Shown here: positions 33,397 through 42,871 of the stretch, piece after piece
How the letters are laid out: each line of letters starts with the position of its first letter
Numbering within the stretch: position 1 is the first letter of the stretch
Source: Mycolicibacterium cosmeticum
Lineage (GTDB): Bacteria; Actinomycetota; Actinomycetes; Mycobacteriales; Mycobacteriaceae
Assembly: GCF_000613185.1 (NCBI RefSeq)
Contig: NZ_CCBB010000003.1
Location: 2,046,001 to 2,110,000, forward strand
Reading direction: 5' to 3'
DNA length: 64,000 bases
Translations under genes and position numbers: made by a program
The notes under the pieces: generated by a model
Told to the model about the DNA's origin: nothing
Databases searched by the model: none
The model's input: the letters and a program-made list of their open reading frames with translations, nothing else

Positions 33397-34962
33397 ATGG
33401 CCATTTCCGCGTCCGCCGTGCAATCGCACGTGATCACCGACCCGCCCGACGTTCTCGACACCGACATCGCGATCGTCGGGTCCGGCATGGGCGGCGGCAC
33501 CCTGGCCTACGCGCTGCGGGAATCCGGCGCGCGGGTCCTGATCATCGAGCAAGGGGACTTCCTGCCCATCGAGAGGGAGAACTGGTCGTTCGACGCCGTG
33601 CACACCGGAGGCCGGTACAAGAACTCGGCGGCGTGGCGCGACGCCAGCACCGGCACCGACTTCGTGCCGGGCAACTACCACTACGTGGGCGGCTCCACCA
33701 AGCTGTACGGGGCGACACTGCCGCGCTTCCGGGAATGCGACTTCGGCGAGATCGAACACGTCGACGGCGTCTCACCGGCGTGGCCGGTGTCCTACGACGA
33801 GCTCGAGCCGTACTACTGCCAGGCCGAGCGGATGTTCTGGGTGCACAGCAACAAGGGCGAGGATCCCACCGATCCGTGGCGCTCGCAGGATTATCCCTTT
33901 CCCGGTGTGCCGCACGAGGGCGCGATGGCCCGGCTGGTGGAGAGCGCGAAACGGCAAGGATTGCATCCCTTTTCGGCGCCACAGGCGCTGGACCGCCGCC
34001 CCGGAGGTGCTTGCGTCCTGTGTTACACCTGCGATTCGTTCGCCTGCATGGTCGATGCCAAGGGCGACGCCGACGTCGCCGCGGTACGCCCCGCGCTGCA
34101 CGGTGGGGCAGGCAACATCCGGTTGCTGACCAACGCGGAGGTCACCAGACTGGACACCGATGCCACGGGCCGGCGCGTCACCTCGGCGTCGATCATCCAT
34201 AGCGGACGCCGCATCCAGGTGCGGGCCAAGCGTTTCGTGCTTGCCTGTGGCGCGGTGAACACCGCGGCCCTGCTCCTGCGCTCGGCCTCCGATGATCATC
34301 CGAACGGACTGGCCAACAGCTCCGATCAAGTGGGGCGCAACTACATGGCGCATGTCACCACGTTCTTCCTGGCCATCGATCCGCGCCGCAAGAACGAAGC
34401 CGTCTATCAGAAGACGATCGGCATCAACGACTGGTACTCCGCCGGGCCGACCAACAAGTACCCACTCGGCAACGTCCAGGGGTTGGGCAAACTCCGTGGT
34501 CCCCAAGCCAAGATGGGCAAGCCCTGGGTGCCGATGCCGATTCTCGACGAGGTCACCAAATACACCCTGGACCTGTTCATCCAGACCGAAGATCTGCCGC
34601 TGCCCGAGAACCGGGTCACCCTCGGCGCCGGCGGCCAGATCACCTTGACCCGGCGGGAAACCAACCTGGCCGCCCACCACGAACTCATCTCGAACATGAA
34701 GACCGTCGTACGCAAGGCGGGTTTCCCGGTGGTGATGACCCGCAGCCTGGGCGTCGAGGCAACCTCGCATCAGTGCGGCACCGCGGTGATGGGTGACGAC
34801 CCGGCCACCAGTGTCGTCGACGCCGGCCTGCGCACCCACGACCTGGACAACCTGTGGATCGCCGACACCTCGGTCTTCCCGTCCTCGGCCGCGGTCAACC
34901 CCGCGATCACGGCGGCGGCCCTGGCCCTGCGGCTCGGTCACTCCGGCGCGCTCACCGCGTAA
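33397..34962 (+). CDS. GMC family FAD-dependent oxidoreductase
   Basis: Flavoprotein alcohol or sugar dehydrogenase (521 aa). FAD-binding motif IAIVGSGMGGGTLAYAL near residues 24-40, with E51 region IIEQGD; HYVGGSTKLYGATLPRF is the second GMC signature; the C-terminal active site has the SHQCGTAVMG His and NPAITAAALAL Asn. A Cys-rich segment (CVLCYTCDSFACMVD) is typical of one bacterial GMC subgroup. GAGGAG precedes ATG 33397. First of three closely spaced genes (GMC, OYE-type, MFS); probably oxidises a hydroxyl of the imported substrate, and some relatives make 3-keto sugars. Confidence 0.93.
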   Translation: MAISASAVQSHVITDPPDVLDTDIAIVGSGMGGGTLAYALRESGARVLIIEQGDFLPIERENWSFDAVHTGGRYKNSAAWRDASTGTDFVPGNYHYVGGSTKLYGATLPRFRECDFGEIEHVDGVSPAWPVSYDELEPYYCQAERMFWVHSNKGEDPTDPWRSQDYPFPGVPHEGAMARLVESAKRQGLHPFSAPQALDRRPGGACVLCYTCDSFACMVDAKGDADVAAVRPALHGGAGNIRLLTNAEVTRLDTDATGRRVTSASIIHSGRRIQVRAKRFVLACGAVNTAALLLRSASDDHPNGLANSSDQVGRNYMAHVTTFFLAIDPRRKNEAVYQKTIGINDWYSAGPTNKYPLGNVQGLGKLRGPQAKMGKPWVPMPILDEVTKYTLDLFIQTEDLPLPENRVTLGAGGQITLTRRETNLAAHHELISNMKTVVRKAGFPVVMTRSLGVEATSHQCGTAVMGDDPATSVVDAGLRTHDLDNLWIADTSVFPSSAAVNPAITAAALALRLGHSGALTA

Positions 34963-34998
34963 TCACCTCTGACACAGCACGTTTTCGTTCAGCCGACG

Positions 34999-37059
34999 AT
35001 GGAGAAGCTCGCCGTGAAGACCGACCCTGCCCTGGCCGCCCTGTTCGAGCCGATCACGCTCGGCACCGTGGCGGTCCGTAACCGCATCGTCATGACCGGG
35101 CACGGCACCGGGATGGCCAAGGACTACCTGCCCACCGACCAGCACGTCGCGTACTACCGGGAGCGCGCCATGGGCGGCGCCGGCCTGATCGGGATGGCGT
35201 TCCCGCAAATCCATCCCACCTCGCAGGACGTCCCCGGGGAGCCGCAGGCCTGGCTCCCCGAGATCGTGCCGGGTCTGCGCAAGATCACCGACGCCGTGCA
35301 CCAGTACGGTGCCCGCATCGTCATGCAGCTCGGACACGGTGGACGCCAAGGGCATTCGACCTTCACCGAGCGCGCGTTGTGGGGGCCGTCGAACACGCCG
35401 TGCCCGTTCAACCTCGAGATGCCCAAGGAGATGGAACTCGAGGACATCGACGAGATCGTCGCCGGTCACGCCATCGGCGCCCGGCACGCCAAGCAGGGCG
35501 GTATGGACGGGGTGGAAATACATTCCGGCTACGGTGGTTACCTGCTGGCGTCGTTCCTGTCACCGTTCTCCAACCACCGCGACGACGAGTACGGTGGCTC
35601 ACTGCAGAACCGGATGCGCTTGGTGCTGCGGGTGATCGACGCGGTGCGCGACGAGGTCGGACCCGACTACCTGGTCGGCATCAATCTGCAGGGCGACGAT
35701 TTCAGCCCGGGCGGGCTGACCATCGGGGACGCCCAGCAGATCGCCCAGGCCATCACCGCGACCGGCAAGATCGACTACATCTGCGTGAAGGCCGCCACAT
35801 ACAACGAGGCACACCAAAACGTGCCGGACATGCAGCACCCGAAGCGAATCTGGGAGAGCCTGGCCGCCGCGGTGAAATCCGTCGTGGACGTCCCCGTCAT
35901 CGCGGTCGGCCGGATCAACGACCCGCACGATGCCGCCGATATCCTCAACCTCGGCCACGCCGACCTGGTGGCCATGACCCGCCAGCAGATCGCCGACCCG
36001 GAAACCGTCAACAAGATCGCCGAAGGGCGGCTCGACGAGATCCGCCGCTGCATCGGCTGCAACCAGGGCTGCATCGACCGGTTGTTCGCCATCACCCATT
36101 CGTCGTGTGTGCACAATCCGGCCGCCGGTTACGAGCAGGAACTCGGTGCGGGCACCCTGATCCAGGCCACCTTCCGGCGCCGCGTCGTGGTGATCGGGGC
36201 CGGTCCGGCCGGCATGAAGGCCGCCGAGGTCGCCGCCCGGCAGGGACACGAGGTCATCCTCATCGAGCGCCGCGACCGTACCGGCGGGCAGCTGCGCATC
36301 GCCGAAAGGATCAGGGGCCGTGAAGAAATCCGCGGTGTCATCGACCACCTCGACGTGATGATCCGCAAACACGGCGTGGACCTACGGCTGGGTTGGGCAC
36401 CCAGCGCCGACGACGTACTGGAGCTGCGGCCCGATCACATCATCGTGGCCACCGGCTCGGCCCCCGGACCGGACATCGTCGGCAATCTCGCGCAGGGCAA
36501 GCCCTTCACACCCGGCCTGGACCAAGAGCACGTGCTGTCGGTCTGGGACGTTCTCGAGGACGACAAGCCGGTCGGCCGGCACGTGGTGATCGTCGACGAC
36601 GGAGAGGGCGGCTGGAAGGGGATCGGCCTGGCGCTGCAACTGCGGGCCGACGGCCATGAGGTCGACTTCCTGACACCGCTGCCGTACGTCGGTGCCAAGC
36701 TGGGACCGTTCAGTGCCAACCTGGCGGTGCCGCGGATCCACGCCTCCGGCATGGTGACTCACCCGTTCACCCGGCTGGAAGCGGTCACCGGGTCGACGGT
36801 GGACATCCTGGAGAAGGGCGCCCCGGCCCGAATTGCCAACGTGGACACGGTGATCCTCGCCGGCTGGCACCGTCCCGTCACCGATCTGTACTTCGCGCTC
36901 AAAGGCCGCGGCGTGCCCATCGAGCGGGTCGGCGACGCGATCGCCAGCCGCACCATGATGGACGCCGTCCACGAGGGCGAGCGCGCGGCCCGCCGGATCC
37001 GCGGCAGCGCAGCCGATACCGAGACAGCCGCGGCCGCACCGGCATTCGCCGGGTACTAA
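34999..37059 (+). CDS. NADH:flavin oxidoreductase with Fe-S and FAD domains (2,4-dienoyl-CoA reductase-like)
   Basis: A 686-aa three-part enzyme: FMN barrel of the old-yellow-enzyme type (1-365; LFEPITLGTVAVRNRIVM, VMQLGHGGRQGH, DGVEIHSGYGGYLLASFLSP), a 4Fe-4S ligand set C-x2-C-x3-C-x11-C (CIGCNQGC ... C), and a C-terminal FAD/NAD(P) region (VVVIGAGPAGMKAAEVAARQG). Relatives are dienoyl-CoA reductase, trimethylamine and dimethylamine dehydrogenases and N-demethylases. Reduction of an enone or oxidative removal of an N-methyl group are both possible. A GTG at 35014, preceded by GGAGAAG, is an alternative start. Same operon as the GMC and MFS genes. Confidence 0.9.
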   Translation: MEKLAVKTDPALAALFEPITLGTVAVRNRIVMTGHGTGMAKDYLPTDQHVAYYRERAMGGAGLIGMAFPQIHPTSQDVPGEPQAWLPEIVPGLRKITDAVHQYGARIVMQLGHGGRQGHSTFTERALWGPSNTPCPFNLEMPKEMELEDIDEIVAGHAIGARHAKQGGMDGVEIHSGYGGYLLASFLSPFSNHRDDEYGGSLQNRMRLVLRVIDAVRDEVGPDYLVGINLQGDDFSPGGLTIGDAQQIAQAITATGKIDYICVKAATYNEAHQNVPDMQHPKRIWESLAAAVKSVVDVPVIAVGRINDPHDAADILNLGHADLVAMTRQQIADPETVNKIAEGRLDEIRRCIGCNQGCIDRLFAITHSSCVHNPAAGYEQELGAGTLIQATFRRRVVVIGAGPAGMKAAEVAARQGHEVILIERRDRTGGQLRIAERIRGREEIRGVIDHLDVMIRKHGVDLRLGWAPSADDVLELRPDHIIVATGSAPGPDIVGNLAQGKPFTPGLDQEHVLSVWDVLEDDKPVGRHVVIVDDGEGGWKGIGLALQLRADGHEVDFLTPLPYVGAKLGPFSANLAVPRIHASGMVTHPFTRLEAVTGSTVDILEKGAPARIANVDTVILAGWHRPVTDLYFALKGRGVPIERVGDAIASRTMMDAVHEGERAARRIRGSAADTETAAAAPAFAGY

Positions 37060-37064
37060 GCGGC

Positions 37065-38243
37065 ATGGTCTCGGCGCCCACCGAACGCCGGCTGAGGAAG
37101 GCGCGCACCGGCGTCAGCGTGCTGTTCGTGTGCTTCGGCATCAGCATGGCCACCTGGGCCGTGCACCTGCCGTCGGTGCAACGGGCCACCGGGATGTCCA
37201 CGGCCATGGTCGGCACCATCCTGCTGGTCTCCGGGCTGGGCGCCCTGACGGGGATGCAGGTCTGCGGGCCACTGGCCGACCGGCTGGGCGGTGCGACGGT
37301 GGGGCGCTACGCCGCCGGCGCCATGGCGGTGAGCGTCCTCGCACCGCTCGCGGCAACCAGCACGGCGTGGGTAGCCGCGGGAGCCCTGCTCTTCGGTACG
37401 GCCACCGGTGCCGCCGACGTGGCGATGAACACGGCGGCGGTACAGGTCGAACGCGCCTACCGGCAGCCCATCATGGGATCCTTCCATGCCCTCTTCTCGA
37501 TGGGCAGCGTCGCCGGATCGCTCTTGGCGACAATCGGTTTCACCCTCCACCTGACGACGCCGGCGGCATCGGCGGCGGTCGCCGCGGTCGTGCTGGTGGT
37601 GCTGCTGGCCGCCGCCGGACTTCTGCGTGGTGCGCAGCTGGGCGACCCGGCTCCCGTGGCGGCCGGCGAGGTGGCCGCACCGGCGTCGACACACCGGCTG
37701 CAGGTGGTCGTGCTGGGATCGCTGGCCTTCCTGCTGCTGCTGTCCGAAGGTGCGGCGATGGACTGGTCGAGCCTGCATGCCCAACAGCATTTCGGGAGCA
37801 CCCCGGCGCTCGGGTCGATCGCCTTCGGCTGCTTCGTCGCCGCCATGACCGCGGGCAGGTTCTGCGCCGACGCCGTCGCCGGCCGGTTCGGTGCGGTGGC
37901 CACCATTCGGTGGGGCTGCGCGGTTGCCGCGCTGGGCGTGACCACCGTGCTGCTGGCCCCGGACATGCGGCTGGCCTTGGCCGGCTGGGTGCTGTTCGGC
38001 GCCGGACTGGCAGGCGGCATTCCGCAGGTGTTCACCGCCGCAGGCAATATCGGGCCTGGGGCAGGGGCTGCGCTGGCTCGGGTGGTCGGCATGGGTTACG
38101 TGGCGCTGCTGGCCGGGCCGGCGTTGATCGGCTGGCTGGCCGAACTCAGCTCCATCAACACCGCTTTGGCGCTCCCGCTGGGCGCGGTGGTGGTTTGTGC
38201 CCTCGCGGCCACGGCGGTGCGGGCACGGGAGCGACACCCGTAG
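37065..38243 (+). CDS. MFS transporter
   Basis: Major facilitator carrier (392 aa) with about 12 spans and the loop 2-3 motif GPLADRLGGATVGRY. It belongs to the small YbjJ/sugar-MFS-like group seen near catabolic genes. It starts 5 bp after the OYE-type gene stop, so it is translationally linked to it. Import of the pathway substrate or export of an intermediate are both possible. Confidence 0.88.
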   Translation: MVSAPTERRLRKARTGVSVLFVCFGISMATWAVHLPSVQRATGMSTAMVGTILLVSGLGALTGMQVCGPLADRLGGATVGRYAAGAMAVSVLAPLAATSTAWVAAGALLFGTATGAADVAMNTAAVQVERAYRQPIMGSFHALFSMGSVAGSLLATIGFTLHLTTPAASAAVAAVVLVVLLAAAGLLRGAQLGDPAPVAAGEVAAPASTHRLQVVVLGSLAFLLLLSEGAAMDWSSLHAQQHFGSTPALGSIAFGCFVAAMTAGRFCADAVAGRFGAVATIRWGCAVAALGVTTVLLAPDMRLALAGWVLFGAGLAGGIPQVFTAAGNIGPGAGAALARVVGMGYVALLAGPALIGWLAELSSINTALALPLGAVVVCALAATAVRARERHP

Positions 38244-38269
38244 GGACTGTGCAGCGAATCGGTGAGGTA

Positions 38270-38287
38270 TTGCACAGCTTGAGTCTC
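38270..38287 (+). promoter_or_regulatory. Island motif copy upstream of the HisD-like operon
   Basis: TTGCACAGCTTGAGTCTC, 93 bp before the GTG start of the HisD-like gene. A TGTGC half-site at 38248-38252 faces the GCACA of the motif (38272-38276), giving a 29-bp inverted pair. The extended sequence matches 14 of 18 positions with the copies at 33258 (context GGTATTGCA..) and 43137. Confidence 0.55.
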
Positions 38288-38379
38288 CCGACGGTGATCC
38301 ACACCGCACAGACTGGGTTTACGTCCCACCGCGTCCGCGCGTGACGTTTCAGCCAGCAGTACAGCGCAAGGAGAACACA

Positions 38380-39717
38380 GTGTCGGTTCTACTCAAGGCG
38401 CCGGCCGCCCAGGCCGGCACGCCCCACAAGAGCAACCCGCAGGTGGTGGAGACGGTCGCCACCGTACTCGACGACATCCGGGCCAACGGCGATGCCGCGG
38501 TGCGCAAGTACTCCGAGCAGTTCGACAAGTGGGCGCCCGAGTCGTTCCGGTTGTCCGAGGGCCAGATCGCCAAGATCGTCGCGGACCTGCCGTCCACCGT
38601 GATCGACGATCTGTCCTTCGTGCAGCGCCAGGTCCGCAATTTCGCACAGGCGCAACGCGATTCGATGCACGATGTCGAGATCGAGACGCTGCCCGGTGTT
38701 CGCCTGGGGCACAAGCACGTTCCGGTGTCGGCGTCCGGGGCCTATGTGCCGGGCGGGCGGTACCCGTTGACGGCATCGGCACACATGACCGTGGTCACCG
38801 CCAAAGTGGCCGGCGTGGAACGCGTCGCCGCGACCACGCCGCCCAACGTGGGCACGCCACCGCCGATCAGTGTCGCCGCCATGCACCTGGCCGGAGCCGA
38901 CGAGATCTACGTCCTCGGCGGGGTCCAGGCCATCGGTGCGCTGGCCGTGGGTACCGAGACGATCGCCCCGGTCAACCTGCTGACTGGACCGGGTAATGCC
39001 TATGTCGCCGAGGCGAAGCGCCAGATGTTCGGCGAGGTCGGTATCGATCTGTTCGCCGGGCCCACCGAGGTGCTGATCATCGCCGACGACACCGCCGATC
39101 CGTTCGTGGTGGCAGCGGACCTGCTGAGCCAGGCCGAACACGGGCCTGACTCGCCGTGCGTGCTGATCACCACCTCCGAGCGCGTCGGGCGTGAGACGAT
39201 CGCCGAGGTGAACCGCCAGCTGCAGAACCTGCCCACGAGTCCGGTGGCGGCCGTGTCCTGGGAGAACCACGGTGAGGTGCACCTGGTCGAGACGCTGGAG
39301 GACGCCTTCGCCCTTGGCGACACGGTGGCCAGCGAACACGTGCAGATCCTCACCGCCGACCCGCGCCGGGCGCTCACCGAGATGCGCGACTACGGCGCGC
39401 TGTTCCTGGGGGAGAAGACCTGTGTTTCCTTCGGTGACAAGGCGATCGGCACCAACCATGTACTCCCGACGCTCGGTGCCGCCCGGTACACCGGTGGCTT
39501 GTGGGTGGGCAAGTTCCTCAAGACCGTGACGTACCAGGAGATCGACAACGCCGAATCGAGCGCCGAACTCGGCAGGATCTGTGGCCGCGCGGCACGCCTG
39601 GAGAACTTCGAGGGGCACGCCCGCTCGGCCGACGTCCGGGCCGCGAAATTCGGCGCCGACGAACTGCCGTGGACCGAACACCGCTTCACCTCGGAGGCGG
39701 CGACGGTCGGTCAGTAG
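38380..39717 (+). CDS. Histidinol dehydrogenase-family enzyme (catabolic HisD homolog)
   Basis: Zn- and NAD-dependent enzyme (445 aa) that in this family performs two successive oxidations, alcohol to carboxylate. Family features: VSASGAYVPGGRYPL, NLLTGPGNAYVAEAKR, GPTEVLIIADDTA, the Zn-ligand Gln and His in LLSQAEHG, and a GTNHVLPT motif. It is not in a his operon; such catabolic homologs include sulfopropanediol 3-dehydrogenase (HpsN). The GTG at 38380 is chosen because AAGGAG lies 8 bp ahead. First gene of a four-gene operon with VOC, aspartase-type and ThuA genes, so oxidation of an amino or hydroxy alcohol to an acid is likely. Confidence 0.92.
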   Translation: MSVLLKAPAAQAGTPHKSNPQVVETVATVLDDIRANGDAAVRKYSEQFDKWAPESFRLSEGQIAKIVADLPSTVIDDLSFVQRQVRNFAQAQRDSMHDVEIETLPGVRLGHKHVPVSASGAYVPGGRYPLTASAHMTVVTAKVAGVERVAATTPPNVGTPPPISVAAMHLAGADEIYVLGGVQAIGALAVGTETIAPVNLLTGPGNAYVAEAKRQMFGEVGIDLFAGPTEVLIIADDTADPFVVAADLLSQAEHGPDSPCVLITTSERVGRETIAEVNRQLQNLPTSPVAAVSWENHGEVHLVETLEDAFALGDTVASEHVQILTADPRRALTEMRDYGALFLGEKTCVSFGDKAIGTNHVLPTLGAARYTGGLWVGKFLKTVTYQEIDNAESSAELGRICGRAARLENFEGHARSADVRAAKFGADELPWTEHRFTSEAATVGQ

Positions 39718-39743
39718 CCCGAGCCAGACTTCAGGAGGAATCG

Positions 39744-40286
39744 ATGCCCGCTCCCACGCTGCCCACGTTGCGGGCCGTGGATCACGTCGCCTATACCGTG
39801 CCCGACCTCGACGAGGCCGTCCGGTTCTTCGTCGACCACTTCGCGGCCGAGCTCGTCTTCACCGACGGTCCCTTCGTCGACGAATCCGGTGACGGGATGC
39901 GCCGCCGGCTCGATGTCGATCCACGGGCCCGCTGCACCATCGCGATGATCCGGATCGGCAAGCACCACAACGTGGAACTGTTCGAGTACAGCGCGCCCGG
40001 TCAACGCATCGAACGCCCCCGCAACAGCGATATCGGGGGGCATCACCTGGCCTTCTACGTCGACGACATCGAGGCCGCGTACGACTACGTGCGGGCGATC
40101 CCCGGCGTCGTCGTGCAGGAGGGTCCCAACGGTGTCGACCCGGCGGCGCCGGTGGCCGGGCAGCGTTGGTTCTACTTCCAGACACCGTGGGGTATGCAGT
40201 TGGAGCTGACCACGTGTGCCACCGAGGGTTTCTACGACGGCCTGCCCGGCGCCGGCATGGCCCCGCCGAGCGCGCAATGGCGATGA
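39744..40286 (+). CDS. VOC (glyoxalase/bleomycin-resistance fold) family protein
   Basis: Metal-dependent VOC superfamily protein (180 aa) with DHVAYTVPDLDEAVRFFVDHF, a metal-ligand Glu in HNVELFEY, GGHHLAFYVDDIEAAYDYV and a C-terminal WGMQLEL. Members act as isomerases, lyases or dioxygenases; the reaction here is unknown. AGGAGGAA precedes the ATG. It overlaps the aspartase gene start (ATGA at 40283) and follows the HisD-like gene by 26 bp. Confidence 0.88.
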   Translation: MPAPTLPTLRAVDHVAYTVPDLDEAVRFFVDHFAAELVFTDGPFVDESGDGMRRRLDVDPRARCTIAMIRIGKHHNVELFEYSAPGQRIERPRNSDIGGHHLAFYVDDIEAAYDYVRAIPGVVVQEGPNGVDPAAPVAGQRWFYFQTPWGMQLELTTCATEGFYDGLPGAGMAPPSAQWR

Positions 40287-41737
40287 CGGCGCAGGCGCCG
40301 CCGGCCGAGCTGCGGCGCGAGCGCGACTCCCTCGGTGACTACGAAGTCCCCGCGTCGGCGTACTACGGCGTGCACACCGCCCGAGCCCTGGACAACTTCC
40401 CGATCTCGGGTATCGCGGTGTCGACCTATCCCCATTTCGTCGATGCCCTGGCCGCGGTGAAACAGGCTGCCGCGCAGGCCAACAGCGAGCTGGACCTGCT
40501 CGATGCGCGGCAGGCGCACGCGATCGTGTCGGCGTGCGGCGAGATCCGGGATGGCCGCCTGCACGACCAGTTCGTGGTGGACGTGGTCCAGGGTGGCGCC
40601 GGCACCTCGACCAACATGAACGCCAATGAGGTGATCGCCAACCGCGCCCTGGAGTTGATGGGACACCGGCGCGGCGACTACGACCGGCTGCATCCCCTCG
40701 AGCATGTGAACCGCAGCCAGAGCACCAACGATGTCTATCCGACCGCGATCAAGGTTGCCTTGCAGGTGCAGATCCGCACGTTGCACGCCACCCTGCTGGC
40801 GGTGGCGGAAGCGTTCGGGCGCAAGGCGACCGAGTTCGCCTCCGTCTTGAAGATGGGCCGCACCCAGCTTCAGGATGCGGTGCCGATGACGCTTGGCCAG
40901 GAATTCAGCACGTACGCGGTCATGGTGGCCGAAGACGCCGACCGGCTGCTGGAGGCGGCGCTGCTGGTATCCGAGATCAACCTCGGCGGCACCGCGATCG
41001 GTACCGGCCTCAACGCTCATCCCCGGTATGCCGCTCTGGCCTGCGAGAGGTTATCCGATATCACCGGTTTCGCGCTGTCGACCGCGGGCAACCTGGTCGA
41101 GGCCACTCAGGATGTCGGCGCCTTCGTCCAACTCTCCGGTGTGCTCAAGCGCACGGCGCTCAAACTGTCCAAGATCTGCAACGACTTGCGGCTGTTGTCC
41201 TCGGGCCCGCGCTCGGGCTTCAACGAGATCAATCTGCCTGCGATGCAGGCCGGTTCGAGCATCATGCCGGGGAAGGTGAACCCGGTCATCCCGGAAGTGG
41301 TGAATCAGGTCGCCTTCGAGGTCACGGGCAACGACGTGACGATCAGCATGGCCGCCGAGGCCGGGCAGTTACAGCTCAACGCATTCGAGCCGATCATCGC
41401 CCACTGCCTATTCCAGTCGCTGGCGCACCTCGATGCGGCCTGCCGTACCCTCGTCGACCGCTGTATCGTCGGAATCACGGCCAACCGAGACCGGTTGCAC
41501 GACTCGGTGACCCACTCCATCGGGGTCATCACTGCCCTGACTCCCTACATCGGTTACGCCGCTTCGGCCAGAATTGCCAAGACGGCGTCACGCACGGACC
41601 GATCCATCCCGGATCTGGTGGTCGAGGAAGGACTGCTGAGCGCCGAGCAGGTCGACCGGCTTCTCGCCCCCGAGGCTCTGGTCGGACCGCGGGAACTGCT
41701 GTCGATGATCGCCGACAAGAAAGAAGACCTGACATGA
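40283..41737 (+). CDS. aspA: Aspartate ammonia-lyase (aspartase/fumarase superfamily)
   Basis: Enzyme of 484 aa expected to eliminate ammonia from L-aspartate to give fumarate. The superfamily signature GSSIMPGKVNPVIPEV is close to that of aspartase, as are DYEVPASAYYGVHTARALDNFPISG and GTSTNMNANEVIANRA; TGNDVTISMAAEAGQLQLN follows. ATG 40283 overlaps the VOC stop; ATG 40277 is also possible. Its position inside a catabolic operon suggests it may use a product of the HisD-like enzyme rather than serve general aspartate metabolism. A related aspartate-like substrate cannot be excluded. Confidence 0.9.
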   Translation: MTAQAPPAELRRERDSLGDYEVPASAYYGVHTARALDNFPISGIAVSTYPHFVDALAAVKQAAAQANSELDLLDARQAHAIVSACGEIRDGRLHDQFVVDVVQGGAGTSTNMNANEVIANRALELMGHRRGDYDRLHPLEHVNRSQSTNDVYPTAIKVALQVQIRTLHATLLAVAEAFGRKATEFASVLKMGRTQLQDAVPMTLGQEFSTYAVMVAEDADRLLEAALLVSEINLGGTAIGTGLNAHPRYAALACERLSDITGFALSTAGNLVEATQDVGAFVQLSGVLKRTALKLSKICNDLRLLSSGPRSGFNEINLPAMQAGSSIMPGKVNPVIPEVVNQVAFEVTGNDVTISMAAEAGQLQLNAFEPIIAHCLFQSLAHLDAACRTLVDRCIVGITANRDRLHDSVTHSIGVITALTPYIGYAASARIAKTASRTDRSIPDLVVEEGLLSAEQVDRLLAPEALVGPRELLSMIADKKEDLT

Positions 41738-42393
41738 CCAACGTCTTGTACCTGTACGGCGGATGGCCCGGCCACAGCCCCTACAACATCGCCGAGTGGA
41801 CCCGCGGCCTGGTTTCGGAGCTGGGCTTCGACATCGAAGAGTCCCAAGACATCTTCACCCTGGACCGCGACCTCACCGGCTACGACCTGATCATCTTGGG
41901 CTGGAACAACGCGCTGACCACCGAGGACCTGTCGGACTCCCAGGAAGACCACCTGCTGGCGGCGGTCGAGGCGGGCACCGGAGTGGCCGCCTGGCACGGC
42001 GCGGCGGCGGCGTTCCGGTCCAGCCTGCGCTACCACCTGATGCTGGGTGGCGACTTCCTGGCTCATCCCGCGGGCGAGGGTCATCCGCAGCCCTACACGG
42101 TGACCATCACCGATCACGACCACGAGGTGACCCGCGGCGTCGACGATTTCCCCGTGGCCTCCGAGCAGTACTACATGTCGGTGGATCCCAACAACACCGT
42201 GCTGGCCGAAACCACCTTCAGCGGTGAGCATTTCGCGTGGTTCGACGGACTGACGAGTCCGGTGGCCTGGGTGCGGCAGTGGGGGAAGGGCCGGGTTTTC
42301 TACCACTCGATCGGCCATGCCCCGCAAGATCTCGCGGGTGAGGACGTGCGACGCCTGACCAAGCAGGGTATTGCCTGGGCCGCGCGCCGGTAA
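41734..42393 (+). CDS. ThuA-like (class I amidotransferase fold) family protein
   Basis: A 219-aa ThuA-domain protein: VLYLYGGWPGHSPYNI at the start, GYDLIILGWNNAL, GVAAWHGAAAAFR, and FAWFDGLTSPVAWVRQWGKGRVFYHSIGH. ThuA proteins occur in sugar catabolism clusters (trehalose and 3-keto-sugar pathways) and may act as isomerases or hydrolases; their activity is poorly defined. It overlaps the aspartase gene by 4 bp, the last of the HisD-like operon, and is convergent with the UPF0303 gene. Confidence 0.87.
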   Translation: MTNVLYLYGGWPGHSPYNIAEWTRGLVSELGFDIEESQDIFTLDRDLTGYDLIILGWNNALTTEDLSDSQEDHLLAAVEAGTGVAAWHGAAAAFRSSLRYHLMLGGDFLAHPAGEGHPQPYTVTITDHDHEVTRGVDDFPVASEQYYMSVDPNNTVLAETTFSGEHFAWFDGLTSPVAWVRQWGKGRVFYHSIGHAPQDLAGEDVRRLTKQGIAWAARR

Positions 42394-42400
42394 CGGGTTG

Positions 42401-42871
42401 TCACGCCCGGAAGGCGCGCAGCGCCTCGATGACGAACCGGTGATCCTCCTCTTCGGCCAACCCGGACACGCCGACGGCTCCGATCAGCGAGCCCCGCACC
42501 CGCAGCGGCACGGCTCCGCCGGCCAGGGCGATCTCGCTGCGCCGGTAACCGCCCGCCTCGAAGTAGTCCGCCGGTTCGGCGCGCTGCGCACAGGCCAGCG
42601 CCCACGACGAACAGTTGTGCTTGGCGACGGCGCGGAACTTGCGTGCCAACCAGTCGTCGTTGGTCGCCGCCGACCCGGCGAGTGCGGCGTGGAAGACGCG
42701 TTGCTCGCCGAAGTTGATGGCGATCGCAACCGGCAGGGTGCGGGCCGTTGCCGCGCTGACCATCGCGGTACCCAGTGCCCACGCGTCGTGGTATCCGAAG
42801 GACGGGAAATCGAGCGCGGCCTCCTCGGTCACGGCGGCCAGGTGCCGTTCACGCCAGTCGGTCTCGGGCAT
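42401..42871 (-). CDS. UPF0303 (heme-degrading-domain-like) family protein
   Basis: Small cytosolic protein (156 aa) of the UPF0303/GlcG-HbpS-like fold: FPSFGYHDAWALGTAMV, FNxW-type region KFRAVAKHNCSSWAL, AGGAVPLRV and IGAVGVSGL. The biochemical role of the family is unclear, although members are often placed in carbon-compound catabolism clusters. Convergent with the ThuA gene; its upstream region carries island motif copies, so it likely belongs to the same regulon. Confidence 0.85.
   Translation of the reverse strand: MPETDWRERHLAAVTEEAALDFPSFGYHDAWALGTAMVSAATARTLPVAIAINFGEQRVFHAALAGSAATNDDWLARKFRAVAKHNCSSWALACAQRAEPADYFEAGGYRRSEIALAGGAVPLRVRGSLIGAVGVSGLAEEEDHRFVIEALRAFRA

Noticed and set aside
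38380..39717. Biosynthetic histidinol dehydrogenase (hisD)
   Set aside because: No other his genes are near and the gene is embedded in a catabolic operon; it is treated as a catabolic homolog.
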